This document shows positions 42,910 through 50,590 of a stretch of 64,000 nt of DNA, in pieces. Below the pieces are notes generated by a model that was not told the DNA's origin, did not search any database, and saw nothing but the letters and a program-made list of their open reading frames with translations. Location: the NCBI GenBank assembly GCA_900768755.1, contig CAAGDV010000006.1, forward strand, positions 1 to 64,000, written 5' to 3'. Each line of letters begins with the position of its first letter. Within the stretch, counting starts at the first letter, position 1. This DNA comes from Lachnospiraceae bacterium (GTDB taxonomy: Bacteria; Bacillota; Clostridia; Lachnospirales; Lachnospiraceae). Position numbers and translations under genes: made by a program.

Positions 42910-44772
42910 TTACGAATTCTCTTGTGAAACCTGCACAAAAAGTTCCTCAAATTCTTCTCTTGTGACTTTTTCTTTCTCAAGAAGCAGTTCGGCGCAGCGA
43001 TCAAGCACGTCCCTGTGCTCATTGATAATCGATTTGGCTTTTGAATAGCAATCGTCGATTATTCCCTTTACTTCCTCGTCGATTATCCCGGCAACATTTT
43101 CGCCGTATTTTCTTGTATGGGCAAGGTCGCGTCCGATAAATACTTCATCGTCGTCGCTGCCGTAATCAACAAGGCCTACGCGCTCAGAAAAACCATACTG
43201 TGTAACCATTGCTCTTGCAAGCTGGGTTGCCTGCTTGATATCCTGGGATGCTCCCGTCGTCACGTCATCAAAAACGAGTTCCTCAGCCACACGGCCTCCG
43301 AGACCCACAACTATCTGCTGAAGCATTTTGCCCTTGGTGTTGAACATATCGTCGCGCTCCGGCAAAGGCATCGTATAACCCGCGGCCCCCACTCCGGTCG
43401 GAATGATTGAAATCGTATGGACAGGTCCGACATCCGGAAGGACGTGGAAAAGTATTGCATGTCCCGCCTCATGGTACGCGGTAATCTTTTTCTCTTTCTC
43501 GGAAATGATTTTGCTCCTCTTCTCGGCACCGATTCCCACTTTGACAAATGCTTTCTCAACATCCTCATTGACAATATACGGTGAATTCTTCTTTGCCGCG
43601 ATAATGGCAGCCTCGTTCATAAGGTTCTCAAGGTCAGCTCCGGTAAAGCCTGCCGTTGTTCTGGCAAGCGTGTCAAGATTAACATCATCCGAAAGAGGCT
43701 TGCCCTTGGAATGCACGTCAAGAATCTCTCTTCTTCCCTTCACGTCAGGTCTTCCGACCGCAACCTTTCTGTCGAATCTTCCCGGTCTTAATATGGCAGG
43801 GTCGAGAATATCCACCCTGTTGGTTGCCGCCATAACGATTATTCCGGAATTGACTCCGAAGCCGTCCATCTCAACAAGCATCTGGTTGAGCGTCTGCTCC
43901 CTCTCGTCATGTCCGCCGCCCATTCCGGTTCCTCTTCGTCTTGCCACGGCGTCAATCTCATCGATAAAAACTATACAAGGTGCCGCTTTTTTGGCTTCCT
44001 CAAACAAATCTCTTACCCTGGAAGCTCCTACACCTACAAACATCTCAACAAAATCCGAACCGGATATACTAAAGAACGGCACTCCTGCCTCGCCCGCAAC
44101 TGCTTTTGCGAGAAGGGTCTTACCTGTTCCGGGAGGACCCACCAGAATAATTCCCTTCGGGATTCTCGCCCCGAGCTGGATATATTTCTTCGGATTCTTA
44201 AGGAAATCAACTATCTCAAGAAGTTCCTCCTTCTCCTCTATCAGTCCCGCAACCTGATTGAACTTGACTGATTTGGCATCCGGCTCAATAAGCCTTGCCC
44301 GGCTCTTTCCGAAATTCATCATCTTGGCGTTGCCGCCACCGCCTGCCTGTCTGGTCATAAGCACAAAAATGAATATAACAACCACAGCCACAATAAGAAC
44401 CGGCAAAACCGTCGTCAAAAACACGCTGTCACGCGAAACATCGCTGAGCGAATATTTCACGCTGTTGTCTTTGTTATCCTCGTTATACTCGATAATAGCC
44501 TTCTCCGCCGTCTTTACATCCGTCACAAAGGCATATTTTCTGCCGCCCGTATCTTTTAAGGTGACCGTTATTTTACCGGTCGGCACCTCCTTGTTCATTG
44601 AAATCTGAACGCTTTTTACTTTACCGTCATCAAGGTCAGCCAAAAATTCCCCGTAGGAATAATTGGTCTGTTTGTTGGCCGCGCTTCTTATGGCAAAAAA
44701 CACAACCAATGCAACCGCAATCAGCACCAGGTACAAAAAGAACCCGCCGCCTCTTGATTTTCTCGTCTCCAA
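42910..44772 (-). CDS. ftsH: ATP-dependent zinc metalloprotease FtsH
   Basis: The start codon is TTG at 44772, 10 bases after AGGAGG. Two membrane helices (about 9-26 and 112-134) flank an extracellular domain. The AAA domain has Walker A GPPGTGKTLLAKA, pore motif FVEMFVGVG and Walker B VFIDEIDAV; the protease zinc site is HEAGHAI (His434, Glu435, His438). FtsH degrades membrane and regulatory proteins. 620 residues is normal. It follows hpt, the common Firmicutes order. Confidence 0.97.
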   Translation of the reverse strand: METRKSRGGGFFLYLVLIAVALVVFFAIRSAANKQTNYSYGEFLADLDDGKVKSVQISMNKEVPTGKITVTLKDTGGRKYAFVTDVKTAEKAIIEYNEDNKDNSVKYSLSDVSRDSVFLTTVLPVLIVAVVVIFIFVLMTRQAGGGGNAKMMNFGKSRARLIEPDAKSVKFNQVAGLIEEKEELLEIVDFLKNPKKYIQLGARIPKGIILVGPPGTGKTLLAKAVAGEAGVPFFSISGSDFVEMFVGVGASRVRDLFEEAKKAAPCIVFIDEIDAVARRRGTGMGGGHDEREQTLNQMLVEMDGFGVNSGIIVMAATNRVDILDPAILRPGRFDRKVAVGRPDVKGRREILDVHSKGKPLSDDVNLDTLARTTAGFTGADLENLMNEAAIIAAKKNSPYIVNEDVEKAFVKVGIGAEKRSKIISEKEKKITAYHEAGHAILFHVLPDVGPVHTISIIPTGVGAAGYTMPLPERDDMFNTKGKMLQQIVVGLGGRVAEELVFDDVTTGASQDIKQATQLARAMVTQYGFSERVGLVDYGSDDDEVFIGRDLAHTRKYGENVAGIIDEEVKGIIDDCYSKAKSIINEHRDVLDRCAELLLEKEKVTREEFEELFVQVSQENS

Positions 44773-44786
44773 ATTCGTATATCCTC

Positions 44787-45311
44787 CTAGTCAAATTTTA
44801 CCACGCCGATATATGGCAGGTTTCGGTATTTCTGATTATAATCCAGGCCGTATCCTACAGCAAATTCATCCGGAATCACAAAGCCCACATAGTCCACCTT
44901 TACATCCTTGACCACACGCCTTTCCGGCTTGTCAAGCAGCGTGCACAGGCGGATACTTTTCGGATTTCTTTTCTTAAAAATCTCAATAAGGTGGCTTAAG
45001 GTCCGCCCTGAATCGATAATATCCTCAACAATGATTACATCCTTGCCTTCAAGGGGTTCATCAAGATCCTTTACAATCTTTACTACTCCGCTGGACTCAG
45101 TGCCGCCCGCATAACTTGATACGGACATAAAATCCAGTGACACATCCGTGGTGATGCGCTTTGCAAGCTCGCACATAAACGGCGCGCCGCCCTTAAGAAT
45201 ACAGATGAGATGAACCTGTCGTCCGGCGTAATCCTCACTGATCTGCTTTCCTATCTCGGCGATTCGCCTGTCCACCGTCATCTCATCTATCAGTATCTCA
45301 ACTCTCTCCAT
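44787..45311 (-). CDS. hpt: Hypoxanthine phosphoribosyltransferase
   Basis: This 174-residue enzyme has the PRPP loop VIIVEDIIDSGRTLSHL and the hypoxanthine-side motifs CILKGGAPFMCELA and VDYVGFVIPDEFAVGYGLDY. It salvages hypoxanthine and guanine to nucleotides. The start overlaps tilS by 14 bases. Confidence 0.96.
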   Translation of the reverse strand: MERVEILIDEMTVDRRIAEIGKQISEDYAGRQVHLICILKGGAPFMCELAKRITTDVSLDFMSVSSYAGGTESSGVVKIVKDLDEPLEGKDVIIVEDIIDSGRTLSHLIEIFKKRNPKSIRLCTLLDKPERRVVKDVKVDYVGFVIPDEFAVGYGLDYNQKYRNLPYIGVVKFD

Positions 45312-46695
45312 CGTTCATCCTTTCAAAACTCACCCAGAGAACCCTCTCTGTGTTATTGTCTATCTTGTACGCTTCGCTTATACGCTCTCCCACAATCCAT
45401 ATGATATGGGAGCCGTCGGCCAGAAGGCACAGCGAATCCTTGCATATTCCGCTTATCTTGCGGTCCACCAGAAATCTGCTTAAGTTCTTCCTGTGACCTT
45501 CGGAATCCATGACAAAATAGTCGCCGCTCTGTCTGCCTCTAAGCTGCATGCCAAATTTTATTTTATCATAATCGAAGGTTTTCGTATAGTCGTCTTTTGA
45601 TATTTTTTCCATTTCGCCGGAATTGATAACCTTAAAGGTAAAAATTCCGCCCATTCCGCGGTGATAAACCGTGCACGGCGCGACGACATCGTACACCTCC
45701 GTCTCCCGCTCTTTTTGGTGGTACAAAAGGATTCCGTTACGGCTTTGCTGCGCCGACACGCCGCGGCACACAGTGGCAGTCACGCCGCACTCTCTTTTTA
45801 CAAGTCCGTACACCGCCTCAATCTGCGTCTCTCCGATGTCTTTAAGGCCGCCGAGCAGTTCACCGATTGCCGTGTATATAATGCGCTTTGCAATTACGGG
45901 GTGCTGCTCATTAAGCCCCGCAATCAGCAGTCCCTCTTTTGTATGCGAAACGCATTTGTCATATTCTTTTTGCGCCACACCCGATATATATTCCTCGGTC
46001 TCACTTATCCGCTCGGCCATCCCGGCAATGTTGGCCGTCGCGTTTGAATTCACGTTGGCATTAAGATACGGAAGTACATTGCGGCGGATTCTGTTGCGGA
46101 CATACCCGTCGGATTCATTGGTCGAGTCAGTACAGTATTCCACCTTTTGTTCCAAAAGATACCGCTCGATATCCGCCCTTGCCGCAAAAAGAAGCGGTCT
46201 GATGATTATGCCGTTAACCGGAAGAATTCCGCGCATCCCCCGCGTCCCGCTGCCGCGGCACATGTTAAAAATAACGGTCTCCGCCCTATCGTCCCGGTGA
46301 TGTGCAACCGCAATCCTTGAATCAGGGTACTCCTTTGCAATCGCCTCAAATGCCCGGTATCTTAATATTCTTCCTGCTTCCTCTTCGCTTAATCCGTTAT
46401 CGCGGGCAAATCCCGGAACATCCTCCATCACCAGGCAAAAGGGTGTGTTATACTGTTTTGCAAGTGCCTCGCAGAACTCTGCATCCCGTTTTGCCTCGTC
46501 TTTCCGGATTCCGTGGTGCACATGCACGGCGACCATATCTATGCCCCGCCCGGCACATATTTTGCCGAGCAGCAAAAAAAGACATACCGAATCCGCCCCT
46601 CCGGACAGCCCCAATATGACCGTTCTGCAGTTATCCAGCATTTTGTATTTATCAATGTATTGTTCTACCGACTCCAGCATATACTTGTCTTCCAT
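45298..46695 (-). CDS. tilS: tRNA(Ile)-lysidine synthase
   Basis: This 465-residue protein has the N-type ATP loop LGLSGGADSV, AVHVHHGIRKDEA, VAHHRDDRAETV and the C-terminal TilS domain (GRQSGDYFVMDSEGHRKNL). It makes lysidine at C34 of tRNA-Ile2 so that AUA is read as Ile. An ATG at 46680 is an alternative start; neither has a strong ribosome site. The partner order spoIIE-tilS-hpt-ftsH is conserved in Firmicutes. Confidence 0.95.
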   Translation of the reverse strand: MEDKYMLESVEQYIDKYKMLDNCRTVILGLSGGADSVCLFLLLGKICAGRGIDMVAVHVHHGIRKDEAKRDAEFCEALAKQYNTPFCLVMEDVPGFARDNGLSEEEAGRILRYRAFEAIAKEYPDSRIAVAHHRDDRAETVIFNMCRGSGTRGMRGILPVNGIIIRPLLFAARADIERYLLEQKVEYCTDSTNESDGYVRNRIRRNVLPYLNANVNSNATANIAGMAERISETEEYISGVAQKEYDKCVSHTKEGLLIAGLNEQHPVIAKRIIYTAIGELLGGLKDIGETQIEAVYGLVKRECGVTATVCRGVSAQQSRNGILLYHQKERETEVYDVVAPCTVYHRGMGGIFTFKVINSGEMEKISKDDYTKTFDYDKIKFGMQLRGRQSGDYFVMDSEGHRKNLSRFLVDRKISGICKDSLCLLADGSHIIWIVGERISEAYKIDNNTERVLWVSFERMNDGES

Positions 46696-46735
46696 TCATT
46701 ATCGTTTTGCAATAAGTGTAAGCCTCATATGCAAA

Positions 46736-47812
46736 TCAAGTCAAGCCATTCTTTTTCCATATCCCCGTAACAAGCACTGTCATGTCGTCTTTTTGCCCGT
46801 CCGTGACAAAAAAACGCACCTCATCCATCAGTTTCTTCGCAAAAAGTTCGGGATTTCTCGCATTTATTCCGTCAATTATGTTTGCCATCCTATGCTCTTT
46901 GTCGTAAAAAGGCAGCGCATCCATGGTTCCGTCGCTGACCATAATAATATACGCCTCGTCCCCGACGGTAAAATCCGCCATGTCCATAAACGCCTCCTCC
47001 AACACCCCCGCAGGCATGGACGACGGACTGATTATCTCTATTTCGCCCGGGCGCTTTATGTATGTCGCCACGCCTCCGTATTTGGCGCAGTGCCCCACTC
47101 CGGTCCGTAAGTCCAGAACCGTGCAGTCTGCCGCCAAAGTCTCATCGCCTCCCGCTTTGACAAGGTTGGAATTAAGAAGCCTTAACGCGGCCACAGCCGA
47201 AAAACCCGCCTCAAAAAATCTTTCGAAGACATCAATTGCCCGGCTGCTCTTTTGCCCTGCGCTAAGCCCCGTGCCCATGCCGTCAAAAATTCCCGCGCAC
47301 ATTCTGCCGCAGGAATTCGGAATGTATGTATACGAATCGCCGGAAATCACGTCGGATTCTTTGCCGATGCAAGAAACCCCAATGGAGGTTATGTACCGGC
47401 TTGCGGGCCAAAAGGTAAAATTCGCGGGGTTAGTGGTTATGAGACTTCTTCCGCCATATTCTGGCTCAAACTCTGCGCCGAGTATATCCCCCAGAAGCCT
47501 TGCCAGCTCGGTGGACTTTACGGCTCCTCTTTTTTTGGTGGATGCCATAATCTCGACGTAGCGCCCGTCCTTTAGGTTCTGCACGTCAATTCCCTGTATA
47601 TCTACTCCCAGCTTTGCGGCTGTGCGGATTATCTCGCGGTCATATTCCCTGTCGGGCGGCTGGGCTACATTCTCCAGAATATCAGCCATCTCCTTATATT
47701 CCAACGCCGCTGCGCTGTCTCCATCCCCCATATCCTCGTACACACCGGCTAACCGTTTAAAGCATTGTATGATTCCCATTATCCTCATCTGTGCATACGA
47801 AATGCCGTCCAC
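46736..47812 (-). CDS. spoIIE: Short SpoIIE-like PP2C phosphatase, no membrane domain
   Basis: The GTG at 47812 lies 4-8 bases after AGGAGGGG. The 358 residues cover only part of the regulatory region and the PP2C phosphatase domain of SpoIIE: metal Asp residues in GDSYTY, GIFDGMGTG, VSDGTMD and QKDDMTVLV. The ten-helix membrane region of full SpoIIE (about 800 residues) is absent, and no in-frame extension is possible across the promoter. SpoIIE dephosphorylates SpoIIAA to release sigma-F in the forespore. Here that would have to work without membrane anchoring. Confidence 0.9.
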   Translation of the reverse strand: MDGISYAQMRIMGIIQCFKRLAGVYEDMGDGDSAAALEYKEMADILENVAQPPDREYDREIIRTAAKLGVDIQGIDVQNLKDGRYVEIMASTKKRGAVKSTELARLLGDILGAEFEPEYGGRSLITTNPANFTFWPASRYITSIGVSCIGKESDVISGDSYTYIPNSCGRMCAGIFDGMGTGLSAGQKSSRAIDVFERFFEAGFSAVAALRLLNSNLVKAGGDETLAADCTVLDLRTGVGHCAKYGGVATYIKRPGEIEIISPSSMPAGVLEEAFMDMADFTVGDEAYIIMVSDGTMDALPFYDKEHRMANIIDGINARNPELFAKKLMDEVRFFVTDGQKDDMTVLVTGIWKKNGLT

Positions 47813-47841
47813 AAAGCCCCTCCTATGCGTTTTTGAACAAC

Positions 47842-47906
47842 ATTATAACAGCCCGTACCGATATCGGCTGTCAAAGCAGGTCGAAGGAATGGGTTATTTT
47901 TCGACA
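47842..47906 (-). promoter_or_regulatory. spoIIE promoter with Spo0A boxes
   Basis: On the minus strand TTGACA (47874-47869) and TATAAT (47847-47842) are separated by 21 bases, the unusual spacing known from Spo0A-activated sigma-A promoters of spoIIE in Bacillus. A perfect 0A box, TGTCGAA, lies upstream on the same strand at 47906-47900, and a one-mismatch box (GGTCGAA, plus strand) at 47879-47885 adjoins the -35. Confidence 0.75.
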
Positions 47907-47928
47907 AGAAGTGCCGGTATACGCCGAA

Positions 47929-47969
47929 TGTGCCCGGGGCAACGGTCTGTAACCGCTATCCCGGGCACA
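47929..47969 (-). terminator. Two-tier GC-rich hairpin after divIC
   Basis: TGTGCCCGGG (47929-47938) pairs with CCCGGGCACA (47960-47969); an inner CGGT/ACCG stem (47943-47946, 47952-47955) can also form. It begins 18 bases past the divIC stop and precedes the spoIIE promoter. No T-run follows on the minus strand, so termination is likely but not certain. Confidence 0.6.
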
Positions 47970-47986
47970 CTCAATATGGCAAAATA

Positions 47987-48277
47987 TCATTCACCTTTAA
48001 AAATAATCTCGTTCGGATACACCAAGCCGAGCCTGCTTCTGGCAATCTCTTCAATAAACTGCTTCGTGTGAACATACTTGCTGTATGCCTCCAGCTGTTC
48101 GGCGCGCTTCTCCTCCTCTGCCTTCTCATTCTGAAGTTGTTCAATAAGAGCTCTGTCCTGATTGTTCTTAGCGTCAACCATCCTTCCGCGGGCTCCCACA
48201 AAAATCACAAGCACCACAACAATTATGGCGACGAACAATCCAACAAGCTTGTTAGACGTCTTCTTCACCTTCACCAC
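47987..48277 (-). CDS. divIC: DivIC/FtsB-type septum protein
   Basis: This 96-residue protein has one membrane helix (about 11-28) and a coiled coil (ALIEQLQNEKAEEEKRAEQLE), then the conserved IEEIARSRLGLVYPNE. It joins FtsL and DivIB in the division complex. The start is a GTG, with a second GTG as next codon; it overlaps yabQ by 26 bases, so the exact start is uncertain. Confidence 0.92.
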   Translation of the reverse strand: MVKVKKTSNKLVGLFVAIIVVVLVIFVGARGRMVDAKNNQDRALIEQLQNEKAEEEKRAEQLEAYSKYVHTKQFIEEIARSRLGLVYPNEIIFKGE

Positions 48278-48641
48278 CCCTGGTTACTTTGTTAAATATA
48301 ATTTTAACCGTTTTCGAGCAAATACGCAACAGCTTTTTTATCAGTTTTCCGAAAAAAGGCACAATAATACGGCTTAATGTGTATCTGTACGCCAGCATTC
48401 CTGCCGTAATACCCACAATCATGTACAATCGGACATTTCCGTCTGCCAGATTCAGGAAAACAATATATGCGGAAAACCCCATAAGTATGAAGAACAAAAG
48501 GTCTTCTGCTGACCGGGCCACGTTGTTGTGACGAATGGCGTACCTGAGTATCCGCAAAATGTCATACGCGACAGAATACGCTGCCCCAAGCCCCAGCATC
48601 AGCAAAAATATCCGGCCCTCCCACATAATGAAACCGGCCAT
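48252..48641 (-). CDS. yabQ: Spore cortex protein YabQ
   Basis: The ATG at 48641 (MAGFIMWEGRIFLLMLGLG) follows the yabP stop directly; the longer frame is rejected because it runs through yabP. About four membrane helices fill 129 residues. YabQ is needed for the spore cortex and localises to the outer forespore membrane. The order yabP-yabQ-divIC supports the call. Confidence 0.9.
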   Translation of the reverse strand: MAGFIMWEGRIFLLMLGLGAAYSVAYDILRILRYAIRHNNVARSAEDLLFFILMGFSAYIVFLNLADGNVRLYMIVGITAGMLAYRYTLSRIIVPFFGKLIKKLLRICSKTVKIIFNKVTRGGEGEEDV

Positions 48642-48642
48642 A

Positions 48643-48927
48643 CTATTTAAACATCTTCGCAAAGAAGGATTCATTTTTCTTTGCATACGCCGCGACATCG
48701 GAATATACTATGCTGTCTATCGTTCCTGAAATATCTATCTCGCCCTTATCAACCGAAAGCCTGTTAACGTGGAGATCATGTCCTTTGACGGTCAGCATTC
48801 CGTAATCAGTCTCCAAAAGAATGTTCTGAAGGTCAAAAGAAATAACATCCTTAACCCCCGTTATCGCTCCTCCCTGCCTGTTGGCAAAAGACACTTTGTG
48901 TGAAGTTCCCAATACTCTCTCGTCCAT
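48643..48927 (-). CDS. yabP: Sporulation protein YabP
   Basis: This 94-residue protein of the YabP/YqfC family is all-beta, with LETDYGMLTVKGHDLHVNRL as the conserved core. It is expressed in the mother cell in sporulation and acts with YabQ. AGGAG lies 4 bases before the ATG and is partly held in a hairpin. Confidence 0.92.
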   Translation of the reverse strand: MDERVLGTSHKVSFANRQGGAITGVKDVISFDLQNILLETDYGMLTVKGHDLHVNRLSVDKGEIDISGTIDSIVYSDVAAYAKKNESFFAKMFK

Positions 48928-48929
48928 GT

Positions 48930-48968
48930 CTCCTCCCGATACTTACTACTCATATATGTATTCGGGAG
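48930..48968 (-). promoter_or_regulatory. Hairpin covering the yabP ribosome site
   Basis: On the minus strand CTCCCGAATAC (48968-48958) pairs with GTATCGGGAG (48942-48933) with one bulge. The right arm carries most of the GGAGG ribosome site of yabP, so translation could be limited unless the stem opens. Confidence 0.5.
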
Positions 48969-48977
48969 CAGGCCTGT

Positions 48978-49223
48978 TTATGCCTCGATATACTCAAACA
49001 TCTCCTTGGCGTCCTCTTTTTTGGTGCTCTCCACAATCTGTGTAACGCGCACGCGCACGTTTCTGGTTCCGAAAGCAATCTCTATCTCATCGCCAACCTT
49101 TACTTCGCTTGATGCCTTTGCAACCTTTTGATTAATCATAACCCTTCCCGCATCACACGCTTCATTGGCAACGGTTCTTCTCTTTATAAGTCTCGATACT
49201 TTAAGATATTTGTCAAGTCTCAT
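48978..49223 (-). CDS. rqcP: S4-domain RNA-binding protein RqcP
   Basis: The ATG at 49223 (MRLDKYLKVSRLIKRR, 81 residues) lies 6 bases after GGAGG; a longer frame adds an unlikely leader. The S4 fold (VMINQKVAKASSEVKVGDEIEI) is complete. RqcP works with RqcH in ribosome quality control, adding alanine tails. It is the YabO orthologue and its place next to yabP is conserved. Confidence 0.93.
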   Translation of the reverse strand: MRLDKYLKVSRLIKRRTVANEACDAGRVMINQKVAKASSEVKVGDEIEIAFGTRNVRVRVTQIVESTKKEDAKEMFEYIEA

Positions 49224-49301
49224 GATATTCCTCCAACAATCTTTACCCCGCAGAATCCGCGGGTCTGTACATGAACGTCCGGCTCCTCCCCATACGCAAG
49301 C

Positions 49302-49331
49302 AAAACGCCCCAAGGAAAAATCCCCGGGGCG
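49302..49331 (-). terminator. Terminator after HU
   Basis: CGCCCC (49306-49311) pairs with GGGGCG (49326-49331), followed on the minus strand by TTTTGC. It separates HU from rqcP. Confidence 0.75.
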
Positions 49332-49358
49332 AAATAAGCTAATAATTACAGAATAGTA

Positions 49359-49658
49359 TTATTTCTTCTTGCACTTCTTAGCAGGAGCCTTGAGGCTGTC
49401 CTTCAATGCCTTACCTGCTTTGAACTTAGGTGCCTTAGAAGCAGCAATCTTAATCTTCTCATTAGTCTTAGGGTTGATTCCTGTTCTTGCAGCTCTCTCG
49501 CTAACCTCGAAAGTACCGAAACCGATAATCTGAACCTTCTCGCCCTTCTTCAACTGCTCTGCAACAACATCGATGAATGCCTTAAGAGCCTTCTCAGAAT
49601 CCTTCTTTGTAAGTTCTGTCTTCTCTGCAATAGCTGCAATTAACTCTGTCTTGTTCAT
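49359..49658 (-). CDS. hup: Histone-like DNA-binding protein HU
   Basis: This 99-residue protein starts MNKTELIAAIAEKTELTKKD and has GFGTFEVSERAARTGINPKT, the DNA-binding arm. The C-terminus has a short Lys-rich extension (APAKKCKKK). It binds and bends DNA genome-wide. Its 5' leader contains a perfect 7-bp hairpin (49714-49731). Confidence 0.97.
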   Translation of the reverse strand: MNKTELIAAIAEKTELTKKDSEKALKAFIDVVAEQLKKGEKVQIIGFGTFEVSERAARTGINPKTNEKIKIAASKAPKFKAGKALKDSLKAPAKKCKKK

Positions 49659-49713
49659 GTACTATTTCCTCCTAATTAATTTCATACATTGTATTCTTGT
49701 AAAACAGAATGTC

Positions 49714-49778
49714 GGCGGATTGTCATCCGCCTGTATTACCCACACATTATTTATAATGTTTTTACACGGATTTGTCAA
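49714..49778 (-). promoter_or_regulatory. HU promoter and leader hairpin
   Basis: TTGACA (49778-49773), a 17-base spacer and TATAAA (49755-49750) on the minus strand. In the leader, GGCGGAT (49731-49725) and ATCCGCC (49720-49714) form a stem with a 4-base loop, about 55 bases before the ATG. It may stabilise the message or regulate translation. Confidence 0.8.
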
Positions 49779-49815
49779 GTACTAATGGCACTTTTGAGGG
49801 ATTTTTCACCCATTT

Positions 49816-50580
49816 TCAGACATTTTTCCGATATATGATATTTAAACCTTCAAGAAGAAGTTCATCATCAACGTGAATATCATGCTTACAATACTTCACA
49901 ATTGAGCCTGCCATGCCTCCCGTTGCGATAAGATTGGCATGATACCCGAGTTCCTCCTCCATGCGTTCAATCAGTCCGTCGATAAGCGAAGCGCTTCCGT
50001 ATACAACTCCGCTCTTCATTCCGTCTTCGGTCGTCCTGCCTATGGTTCTTTGCGGTGCCTCAATACTGATTCTGGGAAGCTGGGCTGTGCGCTCGACAAG
50101 GGAATCCAGCGACGAAATTATTCCCGGGACTATCGCTCCTCCCAGATAGTTTGCGTTTTTGTCAATTGCAACAATGGTGGTCGCAGTGCCCATATCGACA
50201 ATTATGCACGGTGCTCCGTACTTCTTGATTGCGGCAACCGAAGCCACAACAATATCAGCGCCCATGCTTTTGGGATTGTCAATCAAAATATTGAGTCCCG
50301 TCTTTACTCCGGGGCCCACCACCATCGCGTCGCACCCCGCGATTTTCCTTATGGCCTCGCGGACAACGCCGGTAAGCGGCGGAACTACAGAGGAAATTAT
50401 TGCCCCTTCAATGTCCTCTGCCCTGACGGCATTAAGTTCCAGAACCATCTTAATGCCCATGGCATATTCAAGACTTGTCTTGGTGGTATCAGTGCTCATC
50501 CTTTCCACAAAAACAGCCCTGTTATCCTCCATACATCCCACAACTATGTTGGTGTTTCCGATATCAATCGCCAGTACCAT
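49816..50580 (-). CDS. coaX: Type III pantothenate kinase
   Basis: The ATG at 50580 (MVLAIDIGNTNIVVGCMED, 254 residues) lies 7 bases after GAGG; a longer frame overlaps the next gene and is rejected. DIGNTN is the phosphate loop; GADIVVASVAAI and IVDMGTATTIVAID bind substrate and metal. It phosphorylates pantothenate in coenzyme A synthesis and is not inhibited by CoA. It follows the GGDEF-type gene by 10 bases. Confidence 0.95.
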   Translation of the reverse strand: MVLAIDIGNTNIVVGCMEDNRAVFVERMSTDTTKTSLEYAMGIKMVLELNAVRAEDIEGAIISSVVPPLTGVVREAIRKIAGCDAMVVGPGVKTGLNILIDNPKSMGADIVVASVAAIKKYGAPCIIVDMGTATTIVAIDKNANYLGGAIVPGIISSLDSLVERTAQLPRISIEAPQRTIGRTTEDGMKSGVVYGSASLIDGLIERMEEELGYHANLIATGGMAGSIVKYCKHDIHVDDELLLEGLNIIYRKNV

Positions 50581-50590
50581 TCCGTCACCT

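Noticed and set aside
43403..44257. Forward 284-residue ORF
   Set aside because: Antisense to ftsH, an essential conserved gene; Ser/Thr/Pro-rich shadow translation.
47929..47969. Small structured RNA gene
   Set aside because: No promoter of its own and no matching family known to me; an intergenic hairpin at the end of the divIC transcript is the simpler reading.
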